Of a stretch of 64,000 bases of DNA, positions 36,457 to 48,342 are shown piece by piece (the stretch's first letter is position 1; each line of letters begins with the position of its first letter). The notes under the pieces are model-generated. The model searched no databases, had not been told where the DNA came from, and saw only the letters and a program-made list of their open reading frames with translations. Position numbers and translations under genes: made by a program. The stretch comes from Carnegiea gigantea (taxonomy: Eukaryota; Streptophyta; Magnoliopsida; Caryophyllales; Cactaceae): positions 129,501-193,500 of the forward strand of contig JAKOGI010001265.1 of the NCBI GenBank assembly GCA_029747015.1. The letters run 5' to 3'.

Positions 36457-37335
36457 GCGCCATTGCAAACCATACCACTACTTTGCTCCCAAGTGCTCAA
36501 CAAACCCTATTCGGTTTGCTAGTTATGGGCGATCTTTGTTGTAGATGATACTTCTTCTCAATCCCAACTTTCATCTTGATTTTGAAGCTTCTATAAGCCG
36601 ATGTTTTTAAACAAGATACGCAATTGTACAATTGGGTACTATTGCCACAGTCATGTCCCCTTCCCTTGATGCCTCCATGACAGATTCAACGTCTTCTAGC
36701 CATTGATCAAAGTTCATTATGTTTGGTGCTAGGGGGGAACCAAGTGAACGACCAATGACAGGAGGAAAATTGATATTTTTGCACTCAGAGAGTCAAGAAA
36801 AATCTTGGAGAAAAAAATGACGAATTGGCAAAAGTTTTTTTTTTTTTTTTTAACCCAACTGCTTTGTAATCACCAGAGAGATCCTTGAATTAGGTTTTGC
36901 AAAGCGATCCTTTTGTTATAGCTTTCAATTCCATTGTAGGGCTTCTAATTATGAAAGAAATCATGAGAGAGATTTTTCAATTTGGTTGCAAGCTATGTTG
37001 AAGGGTTTTCGAAAGACATTTAAGAAATTTGGTTAATTGGGCAAAATCCATTTAAGATAATAGACAATGTAATAATAAATTTTATCTTATATATAAATTT
37101 GAGTAGAAAATATTTGTTAAATAATCAGATCTAGTTAGGTTTTATTTATCGCCCTAAAGATGATAATTAGCAAAAGTGTTTTAATAATATGAATTAGAAA
37201 AATTATATATCATGTGTAGTATTGATTGGACTAAAATCGGTAAAATAATCGCAAAACATTGAACAATGTTGCAAGTCCTATACCCTGAACGCCAAAAAAA
37301 ATAAAAATAAAAAAGAAATACCAGTCTCATGTTAG
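36457..37335. other. Flank of the retrotransposon, with a coding-like relic
   Basis: Mostly AT-rich. On the minus strand 36774-36616 gives about 50 open codons with protein-like composition (LGSPLAPNIMNFDQWLEDVE, then VMEASREGDMTVAIVPN), unassigned. It may be a fragment of a gene or transposon that the Tat element landed beside. Confidence 0.4.
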
Positions 37336-37705
37336 ATGTTCATTGTTTATGAATTTCATCTTCTCTCTCTTCTGGACCCCAAAGTTGATCATTTCATCCC
37401 CTACATCCATCGCTTGCAGAAATCTCGAACTTCCAAAAATCTTCAAATTTTCACCTGCAATGACGACAAATGCAACGAGATATCAACATATTTGCAGATA
37501 TTGAGTAAGATTCAGGCTCATCAATGTCAAGATGACATTCTGTTCAAAATCATGTCGACGAATTTCCAGGACGCCCCCAATTTCTCTCGCTAAAGAAGGG
37601 AAAGATGCGTTTTTTCTCAGTTCGAAAACCTAGAATTGTATGCAAATGCAATGGAATGCAGTTTCAATGCGATGCGATGAGATTGTGTTGAGTTAGAATC
37701 GATCA

Positions 37706-40700
37706 ATGGCGACAAGAAACAGGACGATCTTGTTTAGGAATTACAGAGATGCATTGAAGAGCGTACGTGCGCCCACCTTCGACGGTATTACGCCTTCTAC
37801 GACGTCGTCTAGCCACGGCGTCGAATTGACGGCCACCTCCTTGCTTCATCCTAGTACGCGCCGGTATGCTCCTCTTAGCACCGAGGATACGGCAGCTTCC
37901 AGGTCAGTCGAATTTCCTACCTAAAAAATTTGCCCAGTTCTTCTTTGTTAAATTGATATAAGATGATCTCAGTATAGATGGAATATAATTGCCTTGAAAT
38001 TGACGGGTTGTATTTGTACGTAAATAATCATGGTGTTATGAGTAGTTTGTGGCGAAATTAATCCCAGCTCATTGTTAGTATGGTGGGATATGGGTCCCCA
38101 TTACCTGCTCTACTAGAGCATTGTGAATGTTACCAAGACAGTGGTATAGCATGCAGGGAGGTGGGTGCTGTACATGATTGGTGCACAAAATGTGTAATGA
38201 AAACAATGTGCCTAGTTTTGGATGGAAACTTTTTCTTGGAAGATTATGAAAGCATTTCAGTTTATTCACGGGGGACAATCCACTATTAGCGATGCACAAG
38301 AGATTCACTGATTTCTGTTGGGATCTGCTATGATACCCGCTTATATCTCTGCCAATGCAGTATTAGCCTAGGGCTAGTGGATATGAATGGTTAGGGTAAA
38401 CTAGGTCTTATATTCAACTTCCCTGCTTTATTGTATTGTAGTAGTTCTGCTCCTCATTTTTTTTCCCTTTTTTTTGGGGGGTGGGGGGGGGGGGGGTTGG
38501 AATGCTGAGTTACCTCGTTGCCTGGGTAGGCTAGGTACAAGACAATGAGAAACTTTGCCTCATATAATTGTGTCCCCCCCCTCCCCCTTTGGGAGCTTAT
38601 GTAGCACAATGAGAGATGAGAATGATAAAGCATGATGAAGTTGGGAAAGTGGCTGATTGAACTGTGAAGCATGGCAAACTTGGAGTCGTTTACATATATG
38701 AATGGTTGTCACTTCAGAATACTACTTTGGATTAGCAGCATGTGTTGCAGATTTATACAGAAATCTGACAGAATGGTTACCGGTTTAGTGCTACAGAGCC
38801 ATCTCTGACCTTGCTTCTTGGGGATGTTGGTTTGGTTTCATTTGGTTTTGTAGAAATGGCTGTCCAAGTCAATAACTAGGAATTTTTGTGCTTCTGCTTG
38901 TAATGTAGTGTAATACTATATCTTATAAGAGCTTACATATGAACATTCATAAAAATGAATAAATAAATAACTTACAGATGAATGTCATTATCATAATTGG
39001 TCATACTGAGTTTTGCACCAAAGCATGGTGTGTGATGCTGGGCTAGTCTAAACTAGATGAATGGGAAAATCTTATAAACATGCGTCTCTCAGTGTTTCTT
39101 TTTCCCTGTATTGCGCTAAAATATATGCCCATCATTTGCTGGATACTTGGAATGAGAAGTACTAATCAAACACAGAACAGATTTTGGCAAGATTTTCAGT
39201 TTTTCTTGGAAGGGATTGATGTTTGCATCTTATGTATACATGCAAGAACTCCCTACAAAGTGACATGCTCGGTCTAAATATTTAAAACCCCCCTCCCCCC
39301 CCCCCCCCAAAAAACCTTTATTAATGAACTTTCTGTTTCTGATTGTCAATTACACTTGTATCATCGATTAGTCTTCTTTTCTTTGATTTTCTGCTCTCCC
39401 TTGGTGTTCATCCTTGGCACTTCTCTTTCTGAGGAGATGAAGTGAAAAACCGCTATTGCTTTGTTCTTTGCTATAACCTCTGCAGTCTGCAGTGTCTTGG
39501 AGTAGTCCTCTCAAGCAAAAACCCTTACTGTTCTCTGGATGCAGTAAGGGAGCAGTGGAAGTAGGTTTACCACCAGCCTGGGTAGATTTATCTGAAGAAG
39601 TGGCATCAAATATACAGCATGCCCGTTCAAAAATGGCTGAGCTGGGTAAGGCTCATGCGAAAGCATTAATGCCGTCATTTGGGGATGGCAAAGAAGACCA
39701 ACGCCAAATTGAGGCCCTGACGTATGAAATAACCGATTTGATAAAGAGATCAGAAAAAAGACTGCAAAGACTTTCAGCTGCCGGAGCCTCAGAGGACTCA
39801 AATGTTAGGAAAAATGTGCAGGTATATTGATGTATGAGTTACAAATTGCAGATTATGTGAACTTGATCAATGACAAATTGAACTACAATCGTGTATTATG
39901 CAAGAACTGTGTATGCAATAAGTCCACTAATCGCTCTTGACTGAAGGAAATAACTGTCAGTTCGATATTCATCTTGGCTGAACAATTAGTTCATTGCAAA
40001 GTGGACATCTCCTATAAACAACTATTTCCCTGCCTCACTTTACAAGCAGGCAATAGGAGGAGCCTTCGAAAGCGGATGTACTTGATCAAATGTTCTCACC
40101 TTTTTTGGAAAGAATGTTAAGTGTGACCTCCATGTATGATGTTATTGTGCGCCAGAGAATGCTCATATTTTTTCGCTTTTTGTATCAACAATTTTGTTTG
40201 AATGTAGGTTATCAGTTCTGTAGTGGCAAAACTTTTTCAACTGCCATCCTTTCTTCATTAGCGACAATAACGGATATTTAATGAGTACAATTAGGTCACT
40301 TACACTTGATCCTGGTTTGGGTTCATTCAGGGGAAAGCACATGACTATTTTAGTGTTTTTCTGACCTAGGAGAATTTCTTTTTTTAAAGTGTGTCAGTAG
40401 ACAGTAAAAGGCATTTCCCACTAATCCTTCCAGGGTTATTGGATCCTGCAGTGGTTTGGGTTCACACTAGTGAATTTAATTTTACCTCATAGTCACACAT
40501 TGGTTGATAAATACTTCCAGGGTTATTGAATCCTGCAGTGGTCATTTATAGAATACATCAATGTTTCTTTTGCAGCGTTCACTTGCAACAGACCTTCAGA
40601 GTTTGTCAGTAGAGCTTCGGAAGAAACAATCAGCATACTTGAAGCGCCTTAAGCAACAGAAAGAGGTAGGAATCTCCTTCTTGCTGTGCATAACTTCAGG

Positions 40701-43159
40701 TTGATTGTTTAGATCAAATTGAGTTATTGAATTAAGTAATTCAGGAAAGTTTGGAGGCTTGCTGTCCATTCCTAAAGATACTTTAGATTCTTTGGATCTA
40801 AAAATTTCTCTATTAATATTAAGCTAATTTCTTCTGGTCTAGGGTCCAGATGGAGTCGACTTTGAAATGAATATCAATGGTGGCAAGTCTCAAGAATTAG
40901 ATGATGACCTGGATGAGCCGGTACTGATATTTGACTCTCTCTTCTGTTTCCTTCTTTCCCCTTTTTATTTTTTATTTTTTACTTTGATTCTTATTTTCTA
41001 TTACCAGAATTCTGTGTCTTCCTAGGCTAGCTATCCAGTTTCATCAATGCTGGCAAATAAGCAGTGATTCTGGCTTGAGAACAGTCTGAAAACCATTCTT
41101 CCTTTATTTATTTATTTTTTCCCTTTTGTTGGGAGACTATTTAACTTATCTGTTGTCCCTTTTTGCCAATTTGTTCTTTCAAAATCCTCTACTTGCATTC
41201 CTATTTTACTTGATTAAATTCATATAGTTGTTGTGTTGGCACGTGTATAATGTATGAGTTGGGACTTAGAAGCTGTATGGATTGGGAAGTTTGGAGTTGA
41301 AGGCTTGAAGCTTACAACACTTGTGCAGTGGAAAAAAAATTGGCCTACCTGTCTCTTCCACCGTTCTCTTCATCTTTTTGCTTCTTTTCAGTTGGGGGAG
41401 GGGGGATGAATTCTACTATATTGTGAGCCTGTCACTAATGAACCTAAAATGGTTGGGGATCTTCTAGTTGCATTTTAGCTAGTTCATGACAACACATAAC
41501 CCTAGTACCTGATGATGCATATTGTTACATTCTTCAGATATTTAATGAGCAGCGTTTGGCTAGGATAAAGAAAAACGAAGCATTCACAGTAGAAAGAGAG
41601 CGAGAGATACAGCAGGTAAGTGATGCAATTGAAGGTTCAAGGCTGTCTTTTAATTGTATATACATTTAGTATAATGTCTATGAGATGCTTGGTGTATCCC
41701 TTATGATGACTTAGTTTATGTTCTAAGTGCAATAATAGAACATGCATCATATCAGTTTTACTTCTCTTCCTTTCCTTTTTCAAGTAGTTTCCCCGAAAGC
41801 TTGCTACTTCTGTCCTTTGTCTGCTAAGATGTTATTGATTATGAATGCTCTGCTCTTCTTACCCTACTCATCAGCACTCTTAAGGTGCAAATGCAACGTT
41901 TTGCTGCTAGTTAAAAATCTAAATAAAATGGAAGTTAGTTTGTCTGTGGTTTGGTTTTCAACCTTCAAGATCATCCGTCTTATTGCTTCCATATTACCGT
42001 CATCAATTACATTTTCAGAAATCACTCTGTTGTAGGTACTAGTGACTAGTCTCATGAGATGCACCGAGCATTGACGAGCACAGAATGATTTAATATTGAA
42101 AAGCAATCTAATCTGGATGTCACTGAGGTCTTCTCTGCGGGAACACTGTAATTGGCAAAGAACAATGAAGAGTTATCTCTTCCTAAACCCATGTTTAGCT
42201 ATTTTAACTTGTTATAGAAAAATTATGCTTAATATTTGTATATGCACATCAAAGTCATGTACTTGCAGAACAAATGGGTTAAGAGAAAAGCTTAAGAGCT
42301 TAAAAAGCAAAACCATGCGCAGAAAAATAGAGCTCTATTGCTTTTCCTTAGAAGCTCGCAAAGAGCTAGCCAATCACCTACCGCTCTTCGAAGGAAGGGA
42401 GGGAGGTAATTCCCCTTGTATCCACATTGCAGTGCTAGTCAAGTAGTCCCCGAAGTATTCAACTTGGGGGGGGGGGGGGGGGGGGAAGGAACTGCCACGC
42501 GCAAAGCCCGTGTGTAGAACTGATCTGATGAGCTGGTAATCGGCTGACCTATAAATGATGATCAATGTGTTGAATACTTGAATTTCTAATTTCAGGACAT
42601 GACATTCAAGTTTCAACTGTAACATGCATATCTAATTTTCATTTGGAGCTGGGGAGATTATCATGTGCAAATTACCTGGCCGTTTCTTTCTTATTTTCCA
42701 ATAGGTTGTGGAATCAGTGAATGAGCTTGCCCAAATCATGAAGGACTTATCAGTGTTAGTGATAGACCAGGTTCGCAGCCATGCCTAATCCATAAAACGT
42801 GGTTTAGCAAATCCAAGATATTGTTTTGTTTATCTTTCTTCTCTGCATGCAGGGCACAATCATTGACAGGATAGACTACAACATTCAGAATGTAGCATCA
42901 TCAGTTGGGCAGGGCCTAAAACAACTACAGAAGGTCATCATCTCTCTTGCCTTGATTTCGAGTCCAGCTCTTTTCTGCTTGTCTGTTGCATTGCCATCTA
43001 ATATGCTGCTCCCTCCCCCCTCACTCTCTTTGTGGGTGTGCGGACTTGCAGGCTGAGAAAACTCAGAAGAAAGGGGGAATGGCGAGATGTGCAACAGTGC
43101 TTATCATAATGTGCTTTGTTATGTTGTTTCTTCTGATCTTAAAGGAAATGCTCTTTTGA
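37706..43159 (+). CDS. Qa-SNARE of the SYP4 group (syntaxin-41/42/43 type)
   Basis: Eight exons: 37706-37902, 39545-39821, 40576-40665, 40843-40920, 41538-41615, 42705-42770, 42853-42933, 43052-43159; 324 aa, the usual length. All introns are GT-AG and phases agree. The start MATRNRT is the SYP4 hallmark. The Habc-type N-terminal region contains VGLPPAWVDLSEE, KMAELGKAHAKALMPSFGD and EDSNVRKNVQ. The SNARE helix covers about residues 230-292, with the zero-layer Gln at 262 (VIDQ-GTIIDRIDYN). A C-terminal membrane anchor (VLIIMCFVMLFLLIL) ends the protein. SYP4 proteins act at the trans-Golgi network/early endosome in secretory and vacuolar traffic with VPS45, SYP61 and VTI12. Intron 1 is 1.6 kb and holds a T(n)G(n) junction. 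Confidence 0.97.
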
Positions 43160-44736
43160 AGTGTAAAATCAATCACGTTCGACCTCTCCATCATCAAATT
43201 CTTTTTGCATGCTCTGACACACTGATCGGGCAGATCGGCCAATTGGCAGGAAAAAAAAAGCCTCCAGTCATGAGCTTCCTCATCCAAGTATTACCATAAA
43301 TTATCTGGGATTTTCAGAAAATTTCACTTGCGTTGTAGAAGGCGGTAGGATGCAATTCATTTTATGTCTATTTCCCTTCTTCTGTATTTTCCGGGCTTGG
43401 GATGAGGGAACATGAGTTCATTTCAGGTTGGAGCGTAAATCTGCAAATGCTACCGATTAGCTCCTCCCTGATCAACCAGGGAGGGCAGCTGAATTGTCAC
43501 ACTTGAAAATTTTGTACTTGAAAAGAAAATTCTTCTGAGAATTTGTGGTTGATAAATTTCGGCTTTGGCCCCTAGGTTTTGTATCCAATTCTTTTAATTG
43601 TAATTAAGCTGTAGGGCACAGCCCGGGCTCTTTTGTGACCTTTCAAGTTTCAAGCAACAGTAAGATGGATGCATGCCTTTTGTGCTATTAACTCATGTCT
43701 TCTTTATCCTTTATTTCTTATCAACTGCGGCTCTTTTGTTCTCCCTTTTATTTTCTTTAAATCTTTTAATCACTGAAATCTTTTGAATGCTTGTGACATG
43801 CTGTGATCGTAAAACAGTCTTTCAGATAATCCATCAGAATTAGCTTCTTGTGTAATTTCAGTTGTGCGGTTTAGAAAATTCTATAGAAGATTTAGTTGAA
43901 AGTATTGTCCACAGATGGTAATCAAGCAAATCTTTCGTCTCCCCCCCCCCCCCCCAAAAAAAAAACACACCCAAAAAAAAAAAAAACTTATCGGGCCAGC
44001 CCAAGACAAAACCAGGGACAAAGTCTAAACCTTGTAAGTGTGTTGCATTAGTAGAATTGTAGCGGTAAACGTTGTCCACCGCTTACCTTGCAGAATCCCT
44101 ATGCTCAATGAAAACTGAGCCACGACAACAAAAACGCATCGAATGGTATAACCTGGGCAAAGCCAGGTGGTCAGTCAGATCAACATACCCTTGATTTCGA
44201 CACATTAATTAATTATAAACCAAAGTCAGATCAACAGACCCTTAATGTGACACGTCATTCGCACCTGCTCTCTATATCCACAAAGATTTTGGCGGGTGTC
44301 CCCGCCAAAATTTTTCTGCACTTCACCAGAAATTATGGGAAGGAAACAGCAATTTCTTTTCAACAAAATTCAAATTTTTAATTTTTTTTTGAAATGTTTC
44401 TCCAACCCAAAAATTCTGTATTTCTAGGACTCCGCACCCCCTCTGTCTCTCTCTCATGTAATTAAGCCATCCCACACTCTCTTTTATAGCCTCTTTCTCT
44501 CTCTAGATTTGCGTTCGTCTTCTTACACTGATTAAAATCTCCTGCAAACCAGATTTGATTACCTCAGCCCTGATCATCAGCTTGTTTCCTGAATACCCAC
44601 CAAGCTATTTAATTGTATTGATCCAATATACCCATTAATTCGATGATCAACCAGTGATTCTCTTTACCCACTTTGTGTTTTCCAGTTTTTGTGTCGATAC
44701 TGGTGAAGAATCAGTCATCTGACAGAAGCAAAGAAG
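43160..44736 (+). other. SYP4 3' flank and GATA promoter/leader
   Basis: The first several hundred bases are probably SYP4 3' UTR. A C(n)A(n) tract sits at about 43941-43985. The last 300 bases are CT-rich (CTCTCTCTC, TTTATAGCC at about 44480) as in plant leaders. No other gene is seen. Confidence 0.5.
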
Positions 44737-45354
44737 ATGAACGAGGTGAAGAAGTTTTGTGTGGATTGCAAAACCACAAAAACCCCATTGTGGAGAACTG
44801 GCCCTGCTGGCCCTAGGGTATGAAATCTTTTGCTTCCTAAGCCTCTTTTTTTTCATGTTTTTATTCTATCAAATTGCGCCAGATTATGTTATTTTACATT
44901 TGATATCCATTTTGTCAGCTTATTTAGAGTGATTATTTTGATTTTTGTGAATTTTAATTGGTTTCTCTGTTTCTTGCTCGGTGGGCAGTCTCTGTGTAAT
45001 GCTTGTGGGATCAGATACAGGAAGAGGAAGATGACAGATGGTAATCCAAGCCCAGAAATCAAGAGAGAGAAACCATCAAGCAGCTCTAGCAGCAGCAGCA
45101 GCAGCAGCAGCGGCAGTAGCAGTAGCGGTAGCACCAACCCAACTGGTGACTATGATGATCATGATCATCATCAGATGACTGAATCATTGAAGATGAGAAT
45201 CAGTGATCTGGGCAAGCAGATGATTATCCAAAGATCGTCATCTTCACAATTAAAGAGACAAAGAAGTGATCATACTGGCAAGAAGAAGTGGGGGGAAGTT
45301 GAACAAGCTGCTGCTCTGTTGATGTCATTGTCCTGTGGATCTGTGTTTGCCTAA
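44737..45354 (+). CDS. B-class GATA transcription factor with LLM domain (GATA15/16/17-like)
   Basis: Two exons, 44737-44817 and 44989-45354, 148 aa, with a GT-AG phase-0 intron inside the finger. The type IV GATA zinc finger is C8-x2-C11-x18-C30-x2-C33 (CVDC, TPLWRTGP, SLCNAC), followed by the basic RYRKRK tail. A long Ser run (codon AGC repeat near 45080-45130), a Gly/Ser patch and an Asp/His patch form a linker. The C-terminus carries the LLM motif (QAAALLMSLSCGSVFA, LLM at 137-139) that defines one B-GATA subgroup involved in chloroplast, hormone and light responses. The finger reads WRTGPAGP where most relatives have WRGGP. The start is the ATG closest to the finger; the N-terminus is very short, so an upstream start cannot be excluded. 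Confidence 0.94.
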
Positions 45355-46675
45355 ATGGGGTGTGATTAGTTCATTAATTAGTTAGTTAAGTAAGCCCTTT
45401 TTGGTGTTAATGACACCAAATCAAGAAGGGAACTTTACCTTGTAGCACTTTTTGGGTTGTGATTAATAACGTGGCACCCAATTATGATATTTGGATGAAG
45501 ATGAATGGGAGAAAGAAATTGGGGAGAATGTTGTGGAGAGGGGTAGAAGCTTTTCTAGCTGGCACAGGAAAGTGTTGTTTGGTGGGCTTTTTGTAAATTC
45601 GTCATGATAATTGATAAATAATGATGATGATGATGTTGGAAAGTCCTACCTTTTGTAAGTGGGTAGTTCCTTAATCATTGATATGTTGAATTTGAATGCA
45701 GAAAATAGTGATTTAGCTTGAATATATCGTTTTAAATTGGCATTGTGATAGTGGCTGCTTGAATGCACATTAAATGCCAGAGGCAGATAAGGTTTTGTGG
45801 ACTTTGAACTTGGACTAATCATATCATATTATGAGTTCGTTTGATTTTTAAAGATTAGTCATGATTGTGGAAAAATTATAGAATTGATGTACTTTAGTAT
45901 TTCTAATGGTCACATGTGATGAGGTATGTGAACTTAGACAAGGATCTTAAGCTCTAAATTCTGTGATTTAAATCAGTAAGATTTTAATATAGTGGTTAAA
46001 ACTGAGGTTTTGTGTATATCAGGTTTTTGGTTAGGTTTTCGCTTTCCTATTACATTGTAATTGCATTGTGTTGCCTTTTGTGGCTCGTGTGGACCAAAGA
46101 AAAAATTCGGTGATTTAAGCTCTTATGTGATTAGAACACCCTAGTAATAATATGCAAGAGTTTGTAAAAAGAGAGATGAGTACGGAAATCTTACAAAATT
46201 TTCAAGTAAATCTTGGCCTCTTATCTTTCTTGAGTAATACTAGCTTAACATTTATTTTTTGTTTAATGTGTTAGATTGAGTTTAATAAATAAGTCCTATT
46301 ACCCAAAAAAAAAAAGTTAACCAAAGAACGGAGTCGATCCAAATAATAATTATTTTGGGGGGGGGGGGGGGGGTTGGGACTAAAATAACCAACAACATGA
46401 AGCACAGAAAGACTGACTATTCATCTCACATTCTCACGACACGCTCTGCAAGTGATGACCCAAGTTAACCTGAGTTTTGCTGCGCATGGAAGAATTGGGA
46501 ATCTGGAATTGAGGAATATGAAAAATTTTGTGTCCGAATTTAAAATTCAGATCAAAATTCATGACCTTACACACTTTTTTCGGGTTAGATGTAATCAGGT
46601 ATTTCGGTCGGAGAATTTTTTGCCAACACATTTGCTCCTGACCTTGCTTCATCTTAATTGCTATTTGAACAAGAA
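45355..46675. other. Intergenic DNA after the GATA gene
   Basis: The first 300-400 bases are probably GATA 3' UTR. A T(4)G(18) junction lies near 46353-46374. Part of 46450-46675 may continue the plastid insertion, but this could not be shown by eye. Confidence 0.45.
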
Positions 46676-47040
46676 AAAATTATGTCTTGTTCGAGTGGGA
46701 GTAGAGAATTTGCATGTCCATGGAGTTTTGAAAAATGAAAATATCTTAGAGATGGTTAGAGAGGTAGGAATTTCTGAAGCGAACCGCACTCCTTCATATG
46801 TGTCAGGGGTCCATTGATGAGATGGGGCTAGATAAAGTTCGAACCCAATTCCTACAGTAATGAATATAAATGCAATTAAAATTCCCAGGGAGTCATATAT
46901 TTGTGCATAGAAATGACCATTCACTATTTCTTGAAGCCAGATCTCACCCGTGGATGAACCATCTAGCCAAGAGGAACTATGAACCAGAATATAAGAGCTT
47001 GCCCCACCCATAAGCAGATATTTCCCAGTAACACGGCTAC
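46676..47040 (-). pseudogene. ndhB: Nuclear plastid DNA insert: ndhB fragment
   Basis: On the minus strand it encodes [40 protein letters not shown] and FFKTPWTC, matching an internal part of plastid NADH dehydrogenase subunit 2. It covers about 110 codons, is diverged by scattered substitutions, and lacks both ends, so it is a non-functional nuclear copy. Transfer through the mitochondrial genome is possible. Confidence 0.9.
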
Positions 47041-47568
47041 AGAAGAGCTAGTCATGTGTAAGGTGTTTTGTTTTCTACAATTTTATCTAGGGTTCAAGTT
47101 CATCCAGGATTATCATTTAATTAAAGAACGTTCCTAGCAGGGAAGAGCATGGGAGGAAAAGAGTTATATAATTGGGAGTTCTCCACTCAGCCTATAAAAA
47201 TCCTCAACAGCGAGAGAGCCCACCAAAGCCCAAGTTATCAAGTCAAAACTGGGCCAATGGCAACGTCGACAGCCCACCACAGCCCAAGTTTTTAAGGCGA
47301 CCAGGCATCAAAAGAAAAACAACAATAACGAAAACTAAATTTCCTGTTTTCATTCTGTGCGCACAGAAATGACGGAATAATCTTTCGTTTTATTCAATCC
47401 AACGATCACAAGAGCTAGAACCAAATTTAATCTATTGCTTTTTGTCAAAATACAAAAATCTAATGCAAACTGAAAAGACTAAAATGACCCCCCACAATTT
47501 TCCCAATATATATGTCAACATATAGAGAAAGCCTTTCTTCCCAACGCTAACACGCAAACGCCACCGTT
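47041..47568. other. Spacer between ndhB insert and DnaJ gene
   Basis: No gene seen. Includes a short direct repeat of AGCCCAC-AAGCCCAAGTT near 47217-47293. The part next to 47569 is likely the 3' UTR of the J-domain gene. Confidence 0.45.
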
Positions 47569-48267
47569 TCAGCAACGTGAAGAATTGCGTTTGCCGGTTC
47601 TTGGAGCTGGCCCACATGGCCTCCTCCCAGCCGTCGAATTAGCATTAAGGTCAAAGTACGTCCCATCCCCACCGACCATGTCCACCAACAACTTTTGTAA
47701 GTCTTCCAGACTGTCCGGCTGCCAAATAAAAACACTCAAGTGGTGTCACATATTTGCTTTTCAAATTTCCCTTCCCAAATACAACTTCACAAGATGATTC
47801 CCTCACTAAATACAATTTCACAAGAAGACCTTAAGATTCTGTCTAATTCTTAAAAAATTTGATAAAACTAAAAAATTAAAGGAAAAAAATAAAAAATAAA
47901 TTTTTTCTCTCATTTGGAATTGAATTTAAATGAGAAATTCAAATGTTCATAAATTCTTTGAATCATATTGATATCATCTAAATAATACAATTTTAGAGAA
48001 AGTTAAGAATTCTTTTCAAAACTTTTACCAAACTTTCCTCACCATTTTATGACGTAAAATTTTATAACATGTTTCTAATAATTCTTCTGCATAATTTTCC
48101 TTCATATTTTTTCTTTGTGATTTTTTCTAAACCAAATATTAAAAAAAAGTTACTTTTCTAATTTTTTTTCTTTCCATTAAATTTTTTTCTTTGTGATTCT
48201 CTAAACCCGTTGGCATAGTCATAGAAGTCAAATTATTACATACTCTCAAAAGCATGTATTTTTATTA

Positions 48268-48342
<75 letters not shown>

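Noticed and set aside
37336..37593. 85-codon frame upstream of the SYP4 gene
   Set aside because: Not recognisable and very probably in the promoter or early leader; no evidence that it is translated.
44830..44988. GATA protein starting inside the intron at 44830
   Set aside because: This would lose half of the zinc finger; splicing 44817 to 44989 restores a complete C-x2-C-x18-C-x2-C finger.
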